Below the pieces are notes generated by a model that searched no databases, had not been told where the DNA came from, and saw nothing but the letters and a program-made list of their open reading frames with translations. Positions 1 to 9,279 of a DNA stretch of 64,000 bases are shown piece by piece. The position numbers and the translations under genes are program-made. Where the stretch lies: NCBI RefSeq assembly GCF_001884105.1, contig NZ_MACI01000043.1, positions 23,844-87,843 on the forward strand, written 5' to 3'. How positions within the stretch are numbered: position 1 is the first letter of the stretch; every line of letters begins with the position of its first letter. The stretch comes from Bacillus luti. Lineage in GTDB: Bacteria > Bacillota > Bacilli > Bacillales > Bacillaceae_G.

Positions 1-1
1 A

Positions 2-709
2 ATTGTGAATTTTAGCAAGACATACAAAGGTGGTAAGAAAGCAGTAGATCATTTAAATATTACTGTGCAAGCAGGAGATATCTTTGGATTTATCGGACAT
101 AACGGTGCGGGGAAAAGTACAACAATTAAGTCATTAGTAGGAGTTATCGATTTTGAAGAGGGTGAAATTTTTGTTGATGGCCATTCAGTAAAAAAGGATC
201 CAATTGCATGTAAGAGAGTAATGGCGTATATTCCTGATAATCCAGATTTGTATGAGCAATTAACAGGAATTCAATATTTGAACTTTGTTGCGGATGTATT
301 TAAAGTGTCTGCGAAGGATCGGGAAGAACAGATACAGAAATATGGGGATGCTTTTGAGATTACACCTTACTTAGGAGACTTAATATCTTCTTATTCACAC
401 GGTATGAAACAAAAAGTAGCGATTATATCGGCGGTTTTGCATAAACCGAAATTATTAGTTTTAGATGAACCTTTCGTTGGTCTTGATCCAAAGGCAGCCG
501 TAGTATTGAAAGGTATTATGAAAGAGCTTTGTGAAAAAGGAAGTGCGATTTTCTTTTCTACGCACGTTTTAGATGTAGCTGAGAAGTTATGTAATAAAAT
601 AGCGATGATTAATAGAGGGAAATTAGCACTTTCAGGGGAAGTGAATTCTTTAATAAAGGAAGGCTCATTGGAAGAGCTCTTTATGAAGGAGCTTGCTAAT
701 GAATACTAA
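2..709 (+). CDS. ABC transporter ATP-binding protein, 5' end cut by window edge
   Basis: ATPase subunit of an ABC-2-type exporter; it would hydrolyse ATP on the cytoplasmic face for the permease that follows. Visible motifs are Walker A (GHNGAGKST), the signature (SYSHGMKQK), Walker B (LLVLDEP) and the H-loop (STHVLD). The reading frame is open to the left edge (an Ile codon precedes the first GTG), so the true start, probably only a few codons upstream, is outside the window. The stop overlaps the start of the permease gene, so the two are translationally coupled. Family assignment is firm; the substrate cannot be told. Confidence 0.9.
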   Translation: MVNFSKTYKGGKKAVDHLNITVQAGDIFGFIGHNGAGKSTTIKSLVGVIDFEEGEIFVDGHSVKKDPIACKRVMAYIPDNPDLYEQLTGIQYLNFVADVFKVSAKDREEQIQKYGDAFEITPYLGDLISSYSHGMKQKVAIISAVLHKPKLLVLDEPFVGLDPKAAVVLKGIMKELCEKGSAIFFSTHVLDVAEKLCNKIAMINRGKLALSGEVNSLIKEGSLEELFMKELANEY

Positions 710-2273
710 TAGTTTAGGTCTTTTGAAAATCCGGTTGATAACGCAGCTCGGTTTAAACACTTTTAAATACGAAAAAGATAAGAAAAAGAGGCAGAATAAG
801 ATTTTGCTGACAGCATCTATTGCCTTAGTTGGTGTCCTGTTCATGTTATATTGCGGAGCCTCGGCATATGGATTGGTGAAACTAGGAATGAGTGAAATTA
901 TTCCAGTCTATGCACTAGTTATTAGCAGTGTATTAACGTTGTTTTTCACTATATTTAAGGCAAATGGAGAAATTTTTGCTTTTAAGGATTACGATCTTTT
1001 AATGTCATTACCGATTCGTGTAAGTACGGTTATCGCAAGTAGATTTTTGTATTTATACTTGCTGAATACACTCTTCTCAATCATAATCATGCTACCAATG
1101 GGAGTTGTGTATGGCATCTATGAGAATCCATCATTTTCTTTTTACTTTATGTGGTTCATCAGTATGTTTATAGCATCTTTAATTCCAACAACAATAGCAG
1201 CGATTTTTGGAGCTGTGATTACGGCAATCGCTTCTAAATTTAAAAATACGAATAAAATAACTACGATTTTAAGTTTTATAGTAATTATGACATTCGGCTT
1301 CTTTATGCTAAAAAACGGAAATGCTCAATATAGCCTTACTGATATGAACGGAATTGGTGCGATTGTTTCGGAGCAATTAACAAAAGTGTATCCATTAGCT
1401 AACATGTTTCAAAAAGCAATTGTTCACGCTGATATTGTAGCTTTCATTCTATTCGTTGGGATATCAGTTATTTGGTATTATCTTTTTATAAAAATACTTT
1501 CGTTTAAATATAAGCAGATAAACACAGGGATTTCCACTTATCATATGCTTTCAAATTATAAGATTAATAGTATGAGAAAAGAAAGTGTATTGGTCGCATT
1601 GTATAAAAAAGAACTGAAGCGTTTCTTCTCTTCTACAGTGTATGTCATAAATAGTGGAATGGGAGTCGTGATGGCGATAGCTTTCTCGCTGGCTATAGTT
1701 GTAGTAGGGCCAAGTCAATTAATAGCGTATCCTGGAATTGAGTCGATTTTGCAAAAGATTGCGCCATTTACTATTGCAGCAGCGATTTCGATGACATGTA
1801 CAACATGTGTGTCATTGTCTTTAGAAGGAAAAAATGTATGGATTATTAAGTCATTGCCTATAGCGCCAAAGATGATTTATGACAGTAAAATTCTTATGAA
1901 TCTTTCATTGAGCATACCTGCGTCATTTATTAGTGCCGTATTACTGATAATAGGATTAAAACTAGATGCTTGGAGTTCTCTTTTCATCATAATAACACCG
2001 CTAACATATTCATTATTTTCGGCAGTATGGGGGATTTTTATTAATAATCGATTTGGTTATTATGATTGGGTATCAGAAACGCAAGTAGTAAAACAAAGTG
2101 TAGGATCATTTATTGGCATGTTTGGTGGCTTAATTGTGGCTGTTATACCTGCCTTATTAATTGGTACCGCTACTATCTCGAACTATAGAGTATTTACTTT
2201 TTTAGTTGTTATAGTGCTTACGATTATTACTATTTTCTTGTATAAGAACGAGTCGAGAAGAAGTATAAAATAA
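699..2273 (+). CDS. ABC-2-type transporter permease
   Basis: Integral membrane protein of 524 aa with roughly ten to twelve hydrophobic segments and no signal peptide or enzyme motif; partner of the upstream ATPase. I chose ATG 699 because AAGGAG lies 7 bases before it; a TTG two codons upstream has no spacing for that site. The gene begins inside the last codons of the ATPase gene. Large two-component exporters of this kind in Bacillus move peptides, lipids or drugs, but no specificity can be read here. A strong hairpin terminator follows at once. Confidence 0.85.
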   Translation: MNTNSLGLLKIRLITQLGLNTFKYEKDKKKRQNKILLTASIALVGVLFMLYCGASAYGLVKLGMSEIIPVYALVISSVLTLFFTIFKANGEIFAFKDYDLLMSLPIRVSTVIASRFLYLYLLNTLFSIIIMLPMGVVYGIYENPSFSFYFMWFISMFIASLIPTTIAAIFGAVITAIASKFKNTNKITTILSFIVIMTFGFFMLKNGNAQYSLTDMNGIGAIVSEQLTKVYPLANMFQKAIVHADIVAFILFVGISVIWYYLFIKILSFKYKQINTGISTYHMLSNYKINSMRKESVLVALYKKELKRFFSSTVYVINSGMGVVMAIAFSLAIVVVGPSQLIAYPGIESILQKIAPFTIAAAISMTCTTCVSLSLEGKNVWIIKSLPIAPKMIYDSKILMNLSLSIPASFISAVLLIIGLKLDAWSSLFIIITPLTYSLFSAVWGIFINNRFGYYDWVSETQVVKQSVGSFIGMFGGLIVAVIPALLIGTATISNYRVFTFLVVIVLTIITIFLYKNESRRSIK

Positions 2274-2316
2274 GAAGCTGCTTTTCCTTTAAAGAGGGAG
2301 AGCAGCTTCTTTATTT
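2272..2316 (+). terminator. Rho-independent terminator after the ABC exporter
   Basis: AAGAAGCTGCT pairs with AGCAGCTTCTT across a 19-base loop and is followed by TTATTTT. The stem starts at the permease stop codon. Confidence 0.8.
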
Positions 2317-2338
2317 TGAAACACTTTAGACCCTTATA

Positions 2339-3211
2339 TTACTTTTTCAAAACAGGTACCCATATCTCGCTCCTGAAATTCGGCGAGGATACGTCTTTAC
2401 TTTCATTCCACAATATTTCCGGTCCTTCTGCTAGTTCATAGTTCGAAGAAGGGAACCATTCGGAATAAATACGTCCCCATACATTTTGCAATGTTTCAGG
2501 AAATGGACCGACAGCTTCAAATATAGCCCAAGTTGAAGCTGCAACTTCCAGTTGGGCGAATTGCTCTGGACAATCTTTCGCTGTGGCTACTCCAATGTAG
2601 TGATCGAGTTCGCCTTTTTCTTCCATTCTTCCTTCAGAAAAGTTAGTAGAGGCACTAATGATTCCATTAGGTTCCACATTTGAAAGCATCTTTAATGTTT
2701 GAATAGACTCTGGGTTTAAACTTTTCCACATAGAAGCAATTTCTTCATTTACACCGTTAAATACAATCGGTACGCGTTTTGTAATACCTATAATTCGAAA
2801 TGGTTCTTTTTCTTCAATTCGATAGTTCATTTCATTTCCTCCTTGAATCGATAACTGGAAGGTCATTGGTGAATAAGCTTTCAAAGAATGACTACTATTT
2901 CGGGCCTCTGAAGGTGTTATGCCGTGCAAATTTTGAAAGGCACGAGAGAATGAATCTGGTGAGTTGTATCCATATTTTATAGCGACATCAATGACTTTTA
3001 CATTGCTGTTTTGTAGTTCAAAGGCAGCAAGAGTAAGACGTCTACAACGAATATATTCTGATAGTGATATGCCAGCTAGAAATGAAAACATTCTTTTGAA
3101 ATGATATTCCGAGCAGTAAGCTAGCCTTGCAACTTCTTTAAAATTAATTTCATTTGTTAGGTTGTTTTCAATATAGCGCATTGCAGTATTCATATGTTTA
3201 AGTGAATCCAT
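2339..3211 (-). CDS. AraC-family regulator with GyrI-like effector-binding domain
   Basis: Transcription factor of 290 aa resembling B. subtilis YdeE. The N-terminal ~110 residues form the double HTH of AraC proteins ([10 protein letters not shown] and [11 protein letters not shown] helices, then HGITPSEAR); the C-terminal ~150 residues look like an integron/GyrI-type effector-binding domain (FRIIGI start, WAIFEA and EIWVPV near the end). The open frame extends 29 codons further upstream, but AGAGGAGG directly precedes the ATG at 3211, so I start there. It is divergent from the BceAB-like operon. Its ligand is unknown; such domains usually bind small aromatic or cationic compounds. Confidence 0.85.
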   Translation of the reverse strand: MDSLKHMNTAMRYIENNLTNEINFKEVARLAYCSEYHFKRMFSFLAGISLSEYIRCRRLTLAAFELQNSNVKVIDVAIKYGYNSPDSFSRAFQNLHGITPSEARNSSHSLKAYSPMTFQLSIQGGNEMNYRIEEKEPFRIIGITKRVPIVFNGVNEEIASMWKSLNPESIQTLKMLSNVEPNGIISASTNFSEGRMEEKGELDHYIGVATAKDCPEQFAQLEVAASTWAIFEAVGPFPETLQNVWGRIYSEWFPSSNYELAEGPEILWNESKDVSSPNFRSEIWVPVLKK

Positions 3212-3299
3212 ATGATGACCTCCTCTGTACATAGAATAGCAAGAACGAAATAGCTCCATCCGACATTTTGTGCACAACTTTGTAGGTAGTTTTTTCACC

Positions 3300-3325
3300 T
3301 TACAAAAATGTAATGTTCCTGTAAG
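3300..3325 (+). promoter_or_regulatory. Upstream copy of composite TTACA/TGTAA operator
   Basis: TTACA-AAAA-TGTAA-TGTTCC-TGTAAG. The first two half-sites form an inverted repeat with a 4-base spacer; the third is a direct repeat 11 bp after the second (one helical turn). A second copy lies 117 bp downstream in the same intergenic region. It resembles the TNACA-N4-TGTAA site I recall for BceR-type response regulators. Confidence 0.6.
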
Positions 3326-3416
3326 GAGAATGAATGGATGGCATGATATCCCAATGTTATAGTAACAAAGTACTTTGATTCAGTAGGTTAAATTTTGATG
3401 TCTTTACTTACGTGCC

Positions 3417-3480
3417 TTACATAACTGTCATGTTTGTGTAAGAAACATCGATAGTGGCAAGAGTAGAGAATGTATATAGT
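3417..3480 (+). promoter_or_regulatory. Operator-promoter of the BceAB-like operon
   Basis: TTACA-TAAC-TGTCA-TGTTTG-TGTAAG (3417-3442), then 5 bases, TCGATAGT (3448-3455) and, 27 bp after the start of that word, TATAGT (3475-3480) as -10 box. No good -35 hexamer is visible, which fits an activator-dependent promoter. The same layout with the same spacing occurs at 11970-12033 (+) and 23485-23548 (-). The distance from -10 to the ATG at 3517 is 36 bp. Confidence 0.65.
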
Positions 3481-3516
3481 TGAAGATAGAGAATAGATGA
3501 AATGAGGGATGTCGAG

Positions 3517-4287
3517 ATGAAAACAGTGTTAGAAGCAAAAAATATTAAAAAAGTATATGACACGGGTGGTAATAAATTTGCAGCGTTAAAGGGTATTAAC
3601 TTACAAGTAAAAGAAGGTGAGTTTGTTGGAATTATGGGTCCTTCTGGTTCTGGTAAGACGACACTACTAAATGTTCTTTCTACAATTGATAATGCGACGA
3701 ATGGTGAAATTTTAATTGATGGAAAAGATATCGTGAAAATGAATGATGATAAGTTAGCGTTATTCCGCCGCGATCATTTAGGGTTCATTTTCCAAGATTA
3801 TAACTTATTAGATACGTTAACGGTGAAAGAGAATATTGCTTTACCACTTGCGTTATCGAAAGTGAAAGCGAGTGAGATTGATCGCCGCGTTCTTGAAATC
3901 TCAAAGAAATTTGGCATTGATCACATTTTAAGCCAGTTCCCATATCAAGTATCTGGTGGACAGAAGCAAAGATGCGCGGCATCGCGTGCAATTGTTACAA
4001 ATCCAAGTATGATTTTCGGGGACGAGCCAACTGGAGCACTTGATTCTAAATCAGCGACAGATTTATTAGAAAGTATGAAGTCGTTAAATGAATATGATAA
4101 CTCTACAATTTTAATGGTAACGCACGATGCGTTTGCGGCGAGTTACTGTAAACGAGTTATTTTCATTAAAGATGGTGAGTTATATAAAGAATTACACCGC
4201 GGCGAATTAACGCGTAAACAATTCTTCCAACAAGTCGTTGACGTAATGTCTTCTATTTCCGGAGGTATGGCTGATGACCTTATCTAG
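3517..4287 (+). CDS. BceA-type ABC transporter ATP-binding protein
   Basis: ATPase of a peptide-antibiotic resistance/sensing transporter (bacitracin export family, BceA/YxdL/PsdA type), 256 aa. Walker A is GPSGSGKTT, the Q-loop FQDYNLLD, the signature VSGGQKQRC and Walker B MIFGDEPT; the C-terminal tail past the H-loop is typical of this subfamily. ATG 3517 has GAGGG 8 bases upstream; an in-frame ATG at 3502 lacks a site. The next gene starts 14 bases before this one ends, so they are coupled. BceAB modules normally sit beside a BceRS two-component system, but none is present here. Confidence 0.88.
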   Translation: MKTVLEAKNIKKVYDTGGNKFAALKGINLQVKEGEFVGIMGPSGSGKTTLLNVLSTIDNATNGEILIDGKDIVKMNDDKLALFRRDHLGFIFQDYNLLDTLTVKENIALPLALSKVKASEIDRRVLEISKKFGIDHILSQFPYQVSGGQKQRCAASRAIVTNPSMIFGDEPTGALDSKSATDLLESMKSLNEYDNSTILMVTHDAFAASYCKRVIFIKDGELYKELHRGELTRKQFFQQVVDVMSSISGGMADDLI

Positions 4288-6223
4288 CATTGCCCTCCGC
4301 AACATACAGCGGAATTTTAAAGACTACTTTGTGTATTTTGCATCTATGATTTTTAGTATTGTCATTTATTTTACCTTTAAAGCGCTGCAATACAATTCAC
4401 AAATGGAAAAAGCAGCGGAAGCTTCTAAAAAAATTAGCGGGGCATTCCAAGTTTCGAGTGTCATGCTTATCATTTTCGTGGCAGTGTTCATTATATATTC
4501 GAACGGTTTCTTTACACGTAAACGTAAAAAAGAAGTTGGACTATATTCCTTATTAGGTATTCGAAAAAGACAAATCGGTAAAATGCTCTTTTATGAAAAT
4601 ATGTTAATGGGATTAATGTCTTTAATTATCGGAATTGCGATTGGTAGTGTCCTTTCGAAGCTATTCCTTGAACTGCTAGTAAGCATGATGGGATTAAACT
4701 TAAATGTTCATTTTGAAGTACCGATGGCTGCAATTGTTGATACGGCACTTATTTTCCTTGTGATTATTTTGTATACATCACTTCAAGGATATCGTTTAAT
4801 TTATCGATTTAAGCTAATTGAACTTTTCCGTGCAGAACGTGAAGGAGAAGCAATGCCAAAAGGATCTGTCATTATGGCATTAATTTCAGTTGTCTTAATC
4901 GGTTCAGGTTATTTCTTAGCATTAATGTTCATGAAGGCAGTTCAATATGCAGACTTTATGGCAGTTGCACTTTATATTTTACTGGCAACAGTATTAGGTA
5001 CGTACTTACTATTTATGTTCTTTACAGTATTCGTATTGAAACGTGCAAGAACGAATAAATCATCGTTTTATAACGGTATGAATATGGTAACGACGTCACA
5101 GCTACTATATCGTATTAAAGGAAATGCAAAGTCACTTGCGACAATTTCTATTTTAAGCGCGGTAACATTAACAGCGGTTGGTACGTCAGTTACGATGTAT
5201 TACAACACATTTACGCAATCAAAAGTAGTTGCACCATATAGCTATTCTTATGAGAAAAAAGATGCAGCGCTTGATAAGAAAGTAAATGCGATTTTTGCAG
5301 AAGAGAAGAAAAATCATCCGATTAAAGATCAATTTGAAATTGAGACAGTTCCTGTAAAAGGGAAGTTTGAAGGAGATAAAGTTGATTTCATTCTGAATAT
5401 GAACTATACGATTTCAGAGAAGTATCAGTTTATGTCACAGTCTGAATTTAACAAGCTTGCTAAAAAAATTGATGCAGAAACAGTGAATGTAGCTGCTGGT
5501 GAAGCATTTATATATGATAGTTCGTATATTGAAGGGCATGAGTTTAGTCCACAATATAAAGGAAACAAAGCAGTATTCCAAATCGGAAACGAAACGAAGC
5601 AATTAAAAATTCAAGGTGCCAATGACGTCGCGATTACAAATTTAGGTGAATTAGTTGTTGTCGTTTCAGATGAAATGTATGAGCAAGCGAAGCAAGCATT
5701 TGGAACACGCGTTGTAAAAAATATTGATGTAAAAGATGAAAAAGATAGTAAAGTGTTAACAGAAAAATTAACAAAAGTGATGCCAGCTGGTGAATCAGAA
5801 ATGGTGCCATCATTTAGAGATTTCTACACTGGTTTCCATATGGGGCTTGAAGGAACAGGATTAATGATGTTTATTGGAATGTTCTTAGGTCTTGTATTCT
5901 TACTAGCAACAGGTTCTATCATTTACTTTAAACAATTAACAGAAGCAAATGCTGATCGTGAGCGTTATGTTGTACTTCACAAAATAGGGGTCACAAAACA
6001 AGAAATGAAAAAAGCTATTGCAAAACAAGTAAGCTTTATCTTTGCGATCCCGTTAGTAATCGGAATCCTGCACAGCTTGTTTGCATTAAAAGGTTTAGGG
6101 AACATACTACCATTTGAAATTATGATTCCGCTCCTAATTAGTATTGGAGTATATGGCGTCATTTATATCGGATATTACTTCATCACAGTTCGTTCTTATT
6201 ATAAGATTGTGAGCGCGAAGTAA
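4274..6223 (+). CDS. BceB-type ABC transporter permease
   Basis: Permease of 649 aa, the usual BceB length (about 640-660). It has ten membrane segments: four N-terminal (with the FtsX-like KRKKEVGLYSLLGIRKRQIGK motif between segments 2 and 3), more around residues 195-300, a large extracellular domain at roughly residues 310-520, and the last segments at 525-640. In this family the extracellular loop recognises the peptide or its lipid-bound target and signals to a BceS-type kinase. GGAGG is 8 bases before ATG 4274. A strong terminator follows. The drug cannot be told from sequence. Confidence 0.87.
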   Translation: MTLSSIALRNIQRNFKDYFVYFASMIFSIVIYFTFKALQYNSQMEKAAEASKKISGAFQVSSVMLIIFVAVFIIYSNGFFTRKRKKEVGLYSLLGIRKRQIGKMLFYENMLMGLMSLIIGIAIGSVLSKLFLELLVSMMGLNLNVHFEVPMAAIVDTALIFLVIILYTSLQGYRLIYRFKLIELFRAEREGEAMPKGSVIMALISVVLIGSGYFLALMFMKAVQYADFMAVALYILLATVLGTYLLFMFFTVFVLKRARTNKSSFYNGMNMVTTSQLLYRIKGNAKSLATISILSAVTLTAVGTSVTMYYNTFTQSKVVAPYSYSYEKKDAALDKKVNAIFAEEKKNHPIKDQFEIETVPVKGKFEGDKVDFILNMNYTISEKYQFMSQSEFNKLAKKIDAETVNVAAGEAFIYDSSYIEGHEFSPQYKGNKAVFQIGNETKQLKIQGANDVAITNLGELVVVVSDEMYEQAKQAFGTRVVKNIDVKDEKDSKVLTEKLTKVMPAGESEMVPSFRDFYTGFHMGLEGTGLMMFIGMFLGLVFLLATGSIIYFKQLTEANADRERYVVLHKIGVTKQEMKKAIAKQVSFIFAIPLVIGILHSLFALKGLGNILPFEIMIPLLISIGVYGVIYIGYYFITVRSYYKIVSAK

Positions 6224-6245
6224 TAGGAGATAATTATAAGAAGCT

Positions 6246-6295
6246 AAAAAGCCATTCACTTAATTTTTTATGAGGTGAATGGCTTTTTGTTTTTG
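6246..6295 (+). terminator. Terminator after BceAB-like operon
   Basis: AAAAGCCATTCAC pairs with GTGAATGGCTTTT around a short A/T-rich loop, ending in a T-rich run. Confidence 0.8.
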
Positions 6296-6325
6296 TATAT
6301 AAGTGCGACTAAGAGGGAGACACAA

Positions 6326-6625
6326 TTAACGAGCATCAATTATGTCTATAAGACTAAAAGTATGTTTATGACCAAAGATATCTATGCATATTACAGTACG
6401 TTTTAAAGGATGTATTTCCATTACGGTCATGTACATTGTAGGAAAATAACCATTTTTATAATACGTGATCAATATTTCTACTTCTGAAATGAATGAGCGT
6501 AATAAGGTGTCTTCAATTCTTTCTCTATCATCGTATGGTGATACTTTTCGTGTGTCTTTCGTGTCGGCAGATTGTTTAGACATAATATTCATTGAAATCG
6601 ATTTAAATATGTTTGCACTGCTCAT
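6326..6625 (-). CDS. YolD-like family protein
   Basis: Soluble protein of 99 aa. The C-terminal half (ITYYKNGY, MEIHPLKRTV, IDIIDA) fits the YolD-like domain, a small beta-rich fold that in Bacillus often sits next to the UvrX/YqjW Y-family polymerases. No polymerase gene is next to it here, so it is an orphan copy. AGGAG lies 10 bases before the start. The molecular role is unknown; the family assignment is from pattern memory only. Confidence 0.6.
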   Translation of the reverse strand: MSSANIFKSISMNIMSKQSADTKDTRKVSPYDDRERIEDTLLRSFISEVEILITYYKNGYFPTMYMTVMEIHPLKRTVICIDIFGHKHTFSLIDIIDAR

Positions 6626-6761
6626 GCTTTCTATTCTCCTAACAATATATTTTCTATATAGGAAGGTTAATGACTATGGAAGTAGTTATTACAGATAATT
6701 TATAAGCATTTTGTTTATAGGACGATATTGGAAAACGAATTTGCTTGATACTAGAAAATTA

Positions 6762-6797
6762 ACAAATAAATTACCATATTTATAGTAATTTATTTGT
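6762..6797. repeat. 13-bp perfect inverted repeat in intergenic DNA
   Basis: ACAAATAAATTAC (6762-6774) pairs with GTAATTTATTTGT (6785-6797) around a 10-base loop; followed on + by CATTTTTGT. It lies in the 287-base gap between the YolD-like start and the end of the AraC gene, which otherwise holds no gene. It could be a weak terminator. Confidence 0.5.
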
Positions 6798-6860
6798 CAT
6801 TTTTGTACTTTTTTGAATGCGGTTAAAATTTTATTTGGGAGGAAGGAGAATAAAATGAAT

Positions 6861-6897
6861 ATGAGGTGAGAAAAGTATTATACTTATCTCACCTCAT
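6861..6897 (-). terminator. 37-bp near-perfect palindrome, probable terminator
   Basis: ATGAGGTGAGA and AAGTAT on the left mirror ATACTT and TCTCACCTCAT on the right, with one central base and a single A-A mismatch. It lies 16 bases past the stop of the minus-strand AraC gene. The T-tract after it on the minus strand is weak. Confidence 0.5.
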
Positions 6898-6912
6898 AGT
6901 AAGAAAACATCT

Positions 6913-8142
6913 TTATATAACAGTATGATTTTCACGATATTGTCTAGGTGTCATATTCGTGATTTTTTTGAAAACTCGTGTGAAATAACTTTGGTCATTA
7001 AAATTAAGCCATGTACAAATATCTGATAATGGATAGGTCGTTAATGTTAATAATTTTTTAGCTTCTTCTACCCGTTCTCTTTGAATGTATTCACTTAAAG
7101 GAATGCCCACTTCTTTTTTAAACAGTTTTGATAAATAAGTAGGAGAAATATGTAAAAGATTAGCAAGGTCATTGAGAGATATTTCATCGTAAATTTGCTT
7201 GTGAATATGATTAAGGCATGTAGTAATGGAATTAGAATATACTTGATTATTATATTCTTTAACACGTTCTGCAAAAGTACATAACGCATCTTCAATTAAT
7301 CTATTTACGGAATACATGTTATCTAGTTTTTCAATGGTTTGTATATATAAAGTACCGAGTGAAAAAGCAATATCTGACGGAAGATTACCGTCTATCGCAT
7401 ACCGAATGGCTAGCGTAATTGCGATAATTCCATTGTTTTTTTGGTTTCTAAGTTGATCGCCTTTGGATGAAATTGCCGCGTCTTCCTGAGGGAATGAATA
7501 TGCATATTGTATGACCTTTTCTTTATTGCCTTCTTTAATTGCTGAAAAAAATTTACGTTCCAATGATATGTCATAATTTTGCGGATCATGCCGGCGACGT
7601 TTTGAAATGTATAGATCAGGATTTACGATTTTATAAGAAACGTCTTCGAGTAATTTATTTTTCTCCCAAACAATATCTCGATCTAATTTTTCATTGAAGA
7701 TTACGTAATGTAACCAAATACTTATATCGATGAGTGTACTTTTTTTTACCTCAGGTAGAAATTGATAGTAGTCTACTCCTTGTTGCATGTTATTCGTACA
7801 GTTAAAATATTTCATAAGTTTAATCGCCATTTCATCAGATACTTTTGGATAGGTAGTAGGACCGATTATAATTGTGCCTTTTATATGTTCATGGTTTGTT
7901 ATATGGATGATAATGAAATTTTCAAGATACTCATTCCCTTTGAAAAGTGGGAAATTACAAGGAGCATTTTCTTGATACATCTCACTAAGATGTTCTTCTT
8001 TAGAAGAATAAAAAGGACTACAAATCGTATGAGAAGTAGCTTCATATAAAATTTTTTTGTCAGTAGATAAAAACTGAATAGGTACATGAAAAGTTCTATG
8101 CACAAGATCACATAAGTATTGTAGATCAATGGATTTATTCAT
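6913..8142 (-). CDS. AraC-family transcriptional regulator with N-terminal sensor region
   Basis: Regulator of 409 aa. The last ~100 residues are a canonical AraC DNA-binding domain (LNDLANLLHISPTYLSKLFK, then SDICTWLNFNDQSYFTRVFK and TPRQYREN). The first ~150 residues (LVHRTFHVPIQFL start, GTIIIGP strand) look like a PAS/GAF-like sensing module, and a helical region lies between. Layout and length recall the AraC proteins found near YSIRK-type surface-protein genes, but no such target is adjacent. AGGAG precedes the start. Target and ligand are unknown. Confidence 0.8.
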   Translation of the reverse strand: MNKSIDLQYLCDLVHRTFHVPIQFLSTDKKILYEATSHTICSPFYSSKEEHLSEMYQENAPCNFPLFKGNEYLENFIIIHITNHEHIKGTIIIGPTTYPKVSDEMAIKLMKYFNCTNNMQQGVDYYQFLPEVKKSTLIDISIWLHYVIFNEKLDRDIVWEKNKLLEDVSYKIVNPDLYISKRRRHDPQNYDISLERKFFSAIKEGNKEKVIQYAYSFPQEDAAISSKGDQLRNQKNNGIIAITLAIRYAIDGNLPSDIAFSLGTLYIQTIEKLDNMYSVNRLIEDALCTFAERVKEYNNQVYSNSITTCLNHIHKQIYDEISLNDLANLLHISPTYLSKLFKKEVGIPLSEYIQRERVEEAKKLLTLTTYPLSDICTWLNFNDQSYFTRVFKKITNMTPRQYRENHTVI

Positions 8143-8210
8143 TATTTTCTCCTTTTAAATAGTATTAAATCTACATCCATTTCCATAAGATGTGAATTTC
8201 TTAATATTCA

Positions 8211-8368
8211 TTTATCCCGCTTTAATGGGCAGTAAGAACCCCACCTCAAAATTCAGCGAAAGCAAAGAAGTTAGGTGGGGGATCAACTGCCCATAAAAGT
8301 CCGATTGGTGAAGGCTAATAATCAGTGGGGGATGAAGAAAACCCCCACTGATTAAAGTTTCACTTTAT
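8211..8368. mobile_element. bcr1 repeat (B. cereus group MITE-like element), copy 1
   Basis: A 158-bp element bounded by TTTAT at both ends, as known for bcr1. It contains two hairpin blocks: CCCCACCT...AGGTGGGG nested in GGGCAGT...ACTGCCC, and AGTGGGGG...CCCCCACT. It is nearly identical to 46490-46646 and to the start of 63930-64000. It carries no open reading frame; bcr1 is thought to be moved in trans. Confidence 0.92.
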
Positions 8369-8599
8369 TCTTACTTTTTATAAAAAGATTGCATATATTT
8401 ACGGATTCATTTACTTAGGTGTTGTATAGCAAAAGACGTATTGATGGTGGTTTCCATAAAAGTTTTCTTTTATATCTATTATACCAAATAAATAAATACA
8501 GAAGAGTTATTTATATCCAAAACCCCTTCCTAATTATTATTAGTTGAAATAATCGAGTTGTTATTACATGGTAAAATATAGAAGGAGGAGGCGGGAAGT

Positions 8600-8779
8600 A
8601 TGCTACTTATTGTTAGCCTTATATTAATTGGAATTATGTGTAGTATGAGAATAGTATCCTTACATATGATAGAACGGCAAATAATAGAAGAGCGATATGT
8701 ATATTGCCCAAAATGTGATGCGAAAATTAGAAGAGGAAACTCTGCTCCTTTTTGTTCGAAGTGTAATTTAATATTTTAA
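8600..8779 (+). CDS. Small membrane-anchored zinc-ribbon protein
   Basis: A 59-codon gene: one N-terminal hydrophobic helix (MLLIVSLILIGIMCS) followed by a cytoplasmic CPKCD...CSKC zinc ribbon with 14 residues between the cysteine pairs. GAAGGAGGAGG is upstream and a strong terminator follows 8 bases after the stop, so it is a monocistronic unit. The function is unknown; such ribbons usually bind one Zn ion and mediate protein or nucleic acid contacts. Confidence 0.7.
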   Translation: MLLIVSLILIGIMCSMRIVSLHMIERQIIEERYVYCPKCDAKIRRGNSAPFCSKCNLIF

Positions 8780-8786
8780 AGAAGAT

Positions 8787-8831
8787 AAAAAGGCCGCAAC
8801 GAACATATTTCAGTTCGTTGTGGCCTTTTTT
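8787..8831 (+). terminator. Terminator after zinc-ribbon gene
   Basis: AAAAAGGCC, a second arm with AACGAAC, and the matching GTTCGTTGTGGCCTTTTTT form a long stem with a T-run. Confidence 0.8.
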
Positions 8832-9279
8832 GAATGAAGAATAATAACAACTTTCTATGTTCCACTTATAATTTCTACAGTTATCTCCACAAGAATAGTG
8901 GATTTTGTTAAATAAAATCATTTTTAATAATTTTATTTTGGAGCTACAGACGTTGAAACATAAAATTGTTACTTATTAGTATCTATAACACTTTAAAGTG
9001 CGTACTTTTTATTGCATTTCTTTTTAAGGAAATATTAAGAAACCAAAGCACTATTTATTAAGAAAATGTATCTGTACTGAAGTCTGTTGCCTGAACAAAG
9101 TTTGTCCTCTCCCTTATATCAAGGTGCTTCTTTCCTTCGTTGTATATAAAAATCACTAGAGCATGCAAATAGACCATTCTGCTATTTTTAAGTAGTATTA
9201 TTAGAATGTCACAGGCAAGTATGGCTATGTTATACTTTGGTGAAATTGAAAAGTTTATATAGAGGTGAAGATGATACAT
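8832..9279 (+). other. 448-bp intergenic region
   Basis: A/T-rich with no credible gene on either strand. A TATACT hexamer at 9231-9236 followed by AGAGGTG at 9261-9267 suggests the promoter and ribosome site of the next gene. I see no repeat or structured RNA. Confidence 0.4.

Noticed and set aside
6465-6698. 77-codon plus-strand frame opposite the YolD-like gene
   Set aside because: The minus-strand frame has AGGAG spacing and a family match; this one has neither.
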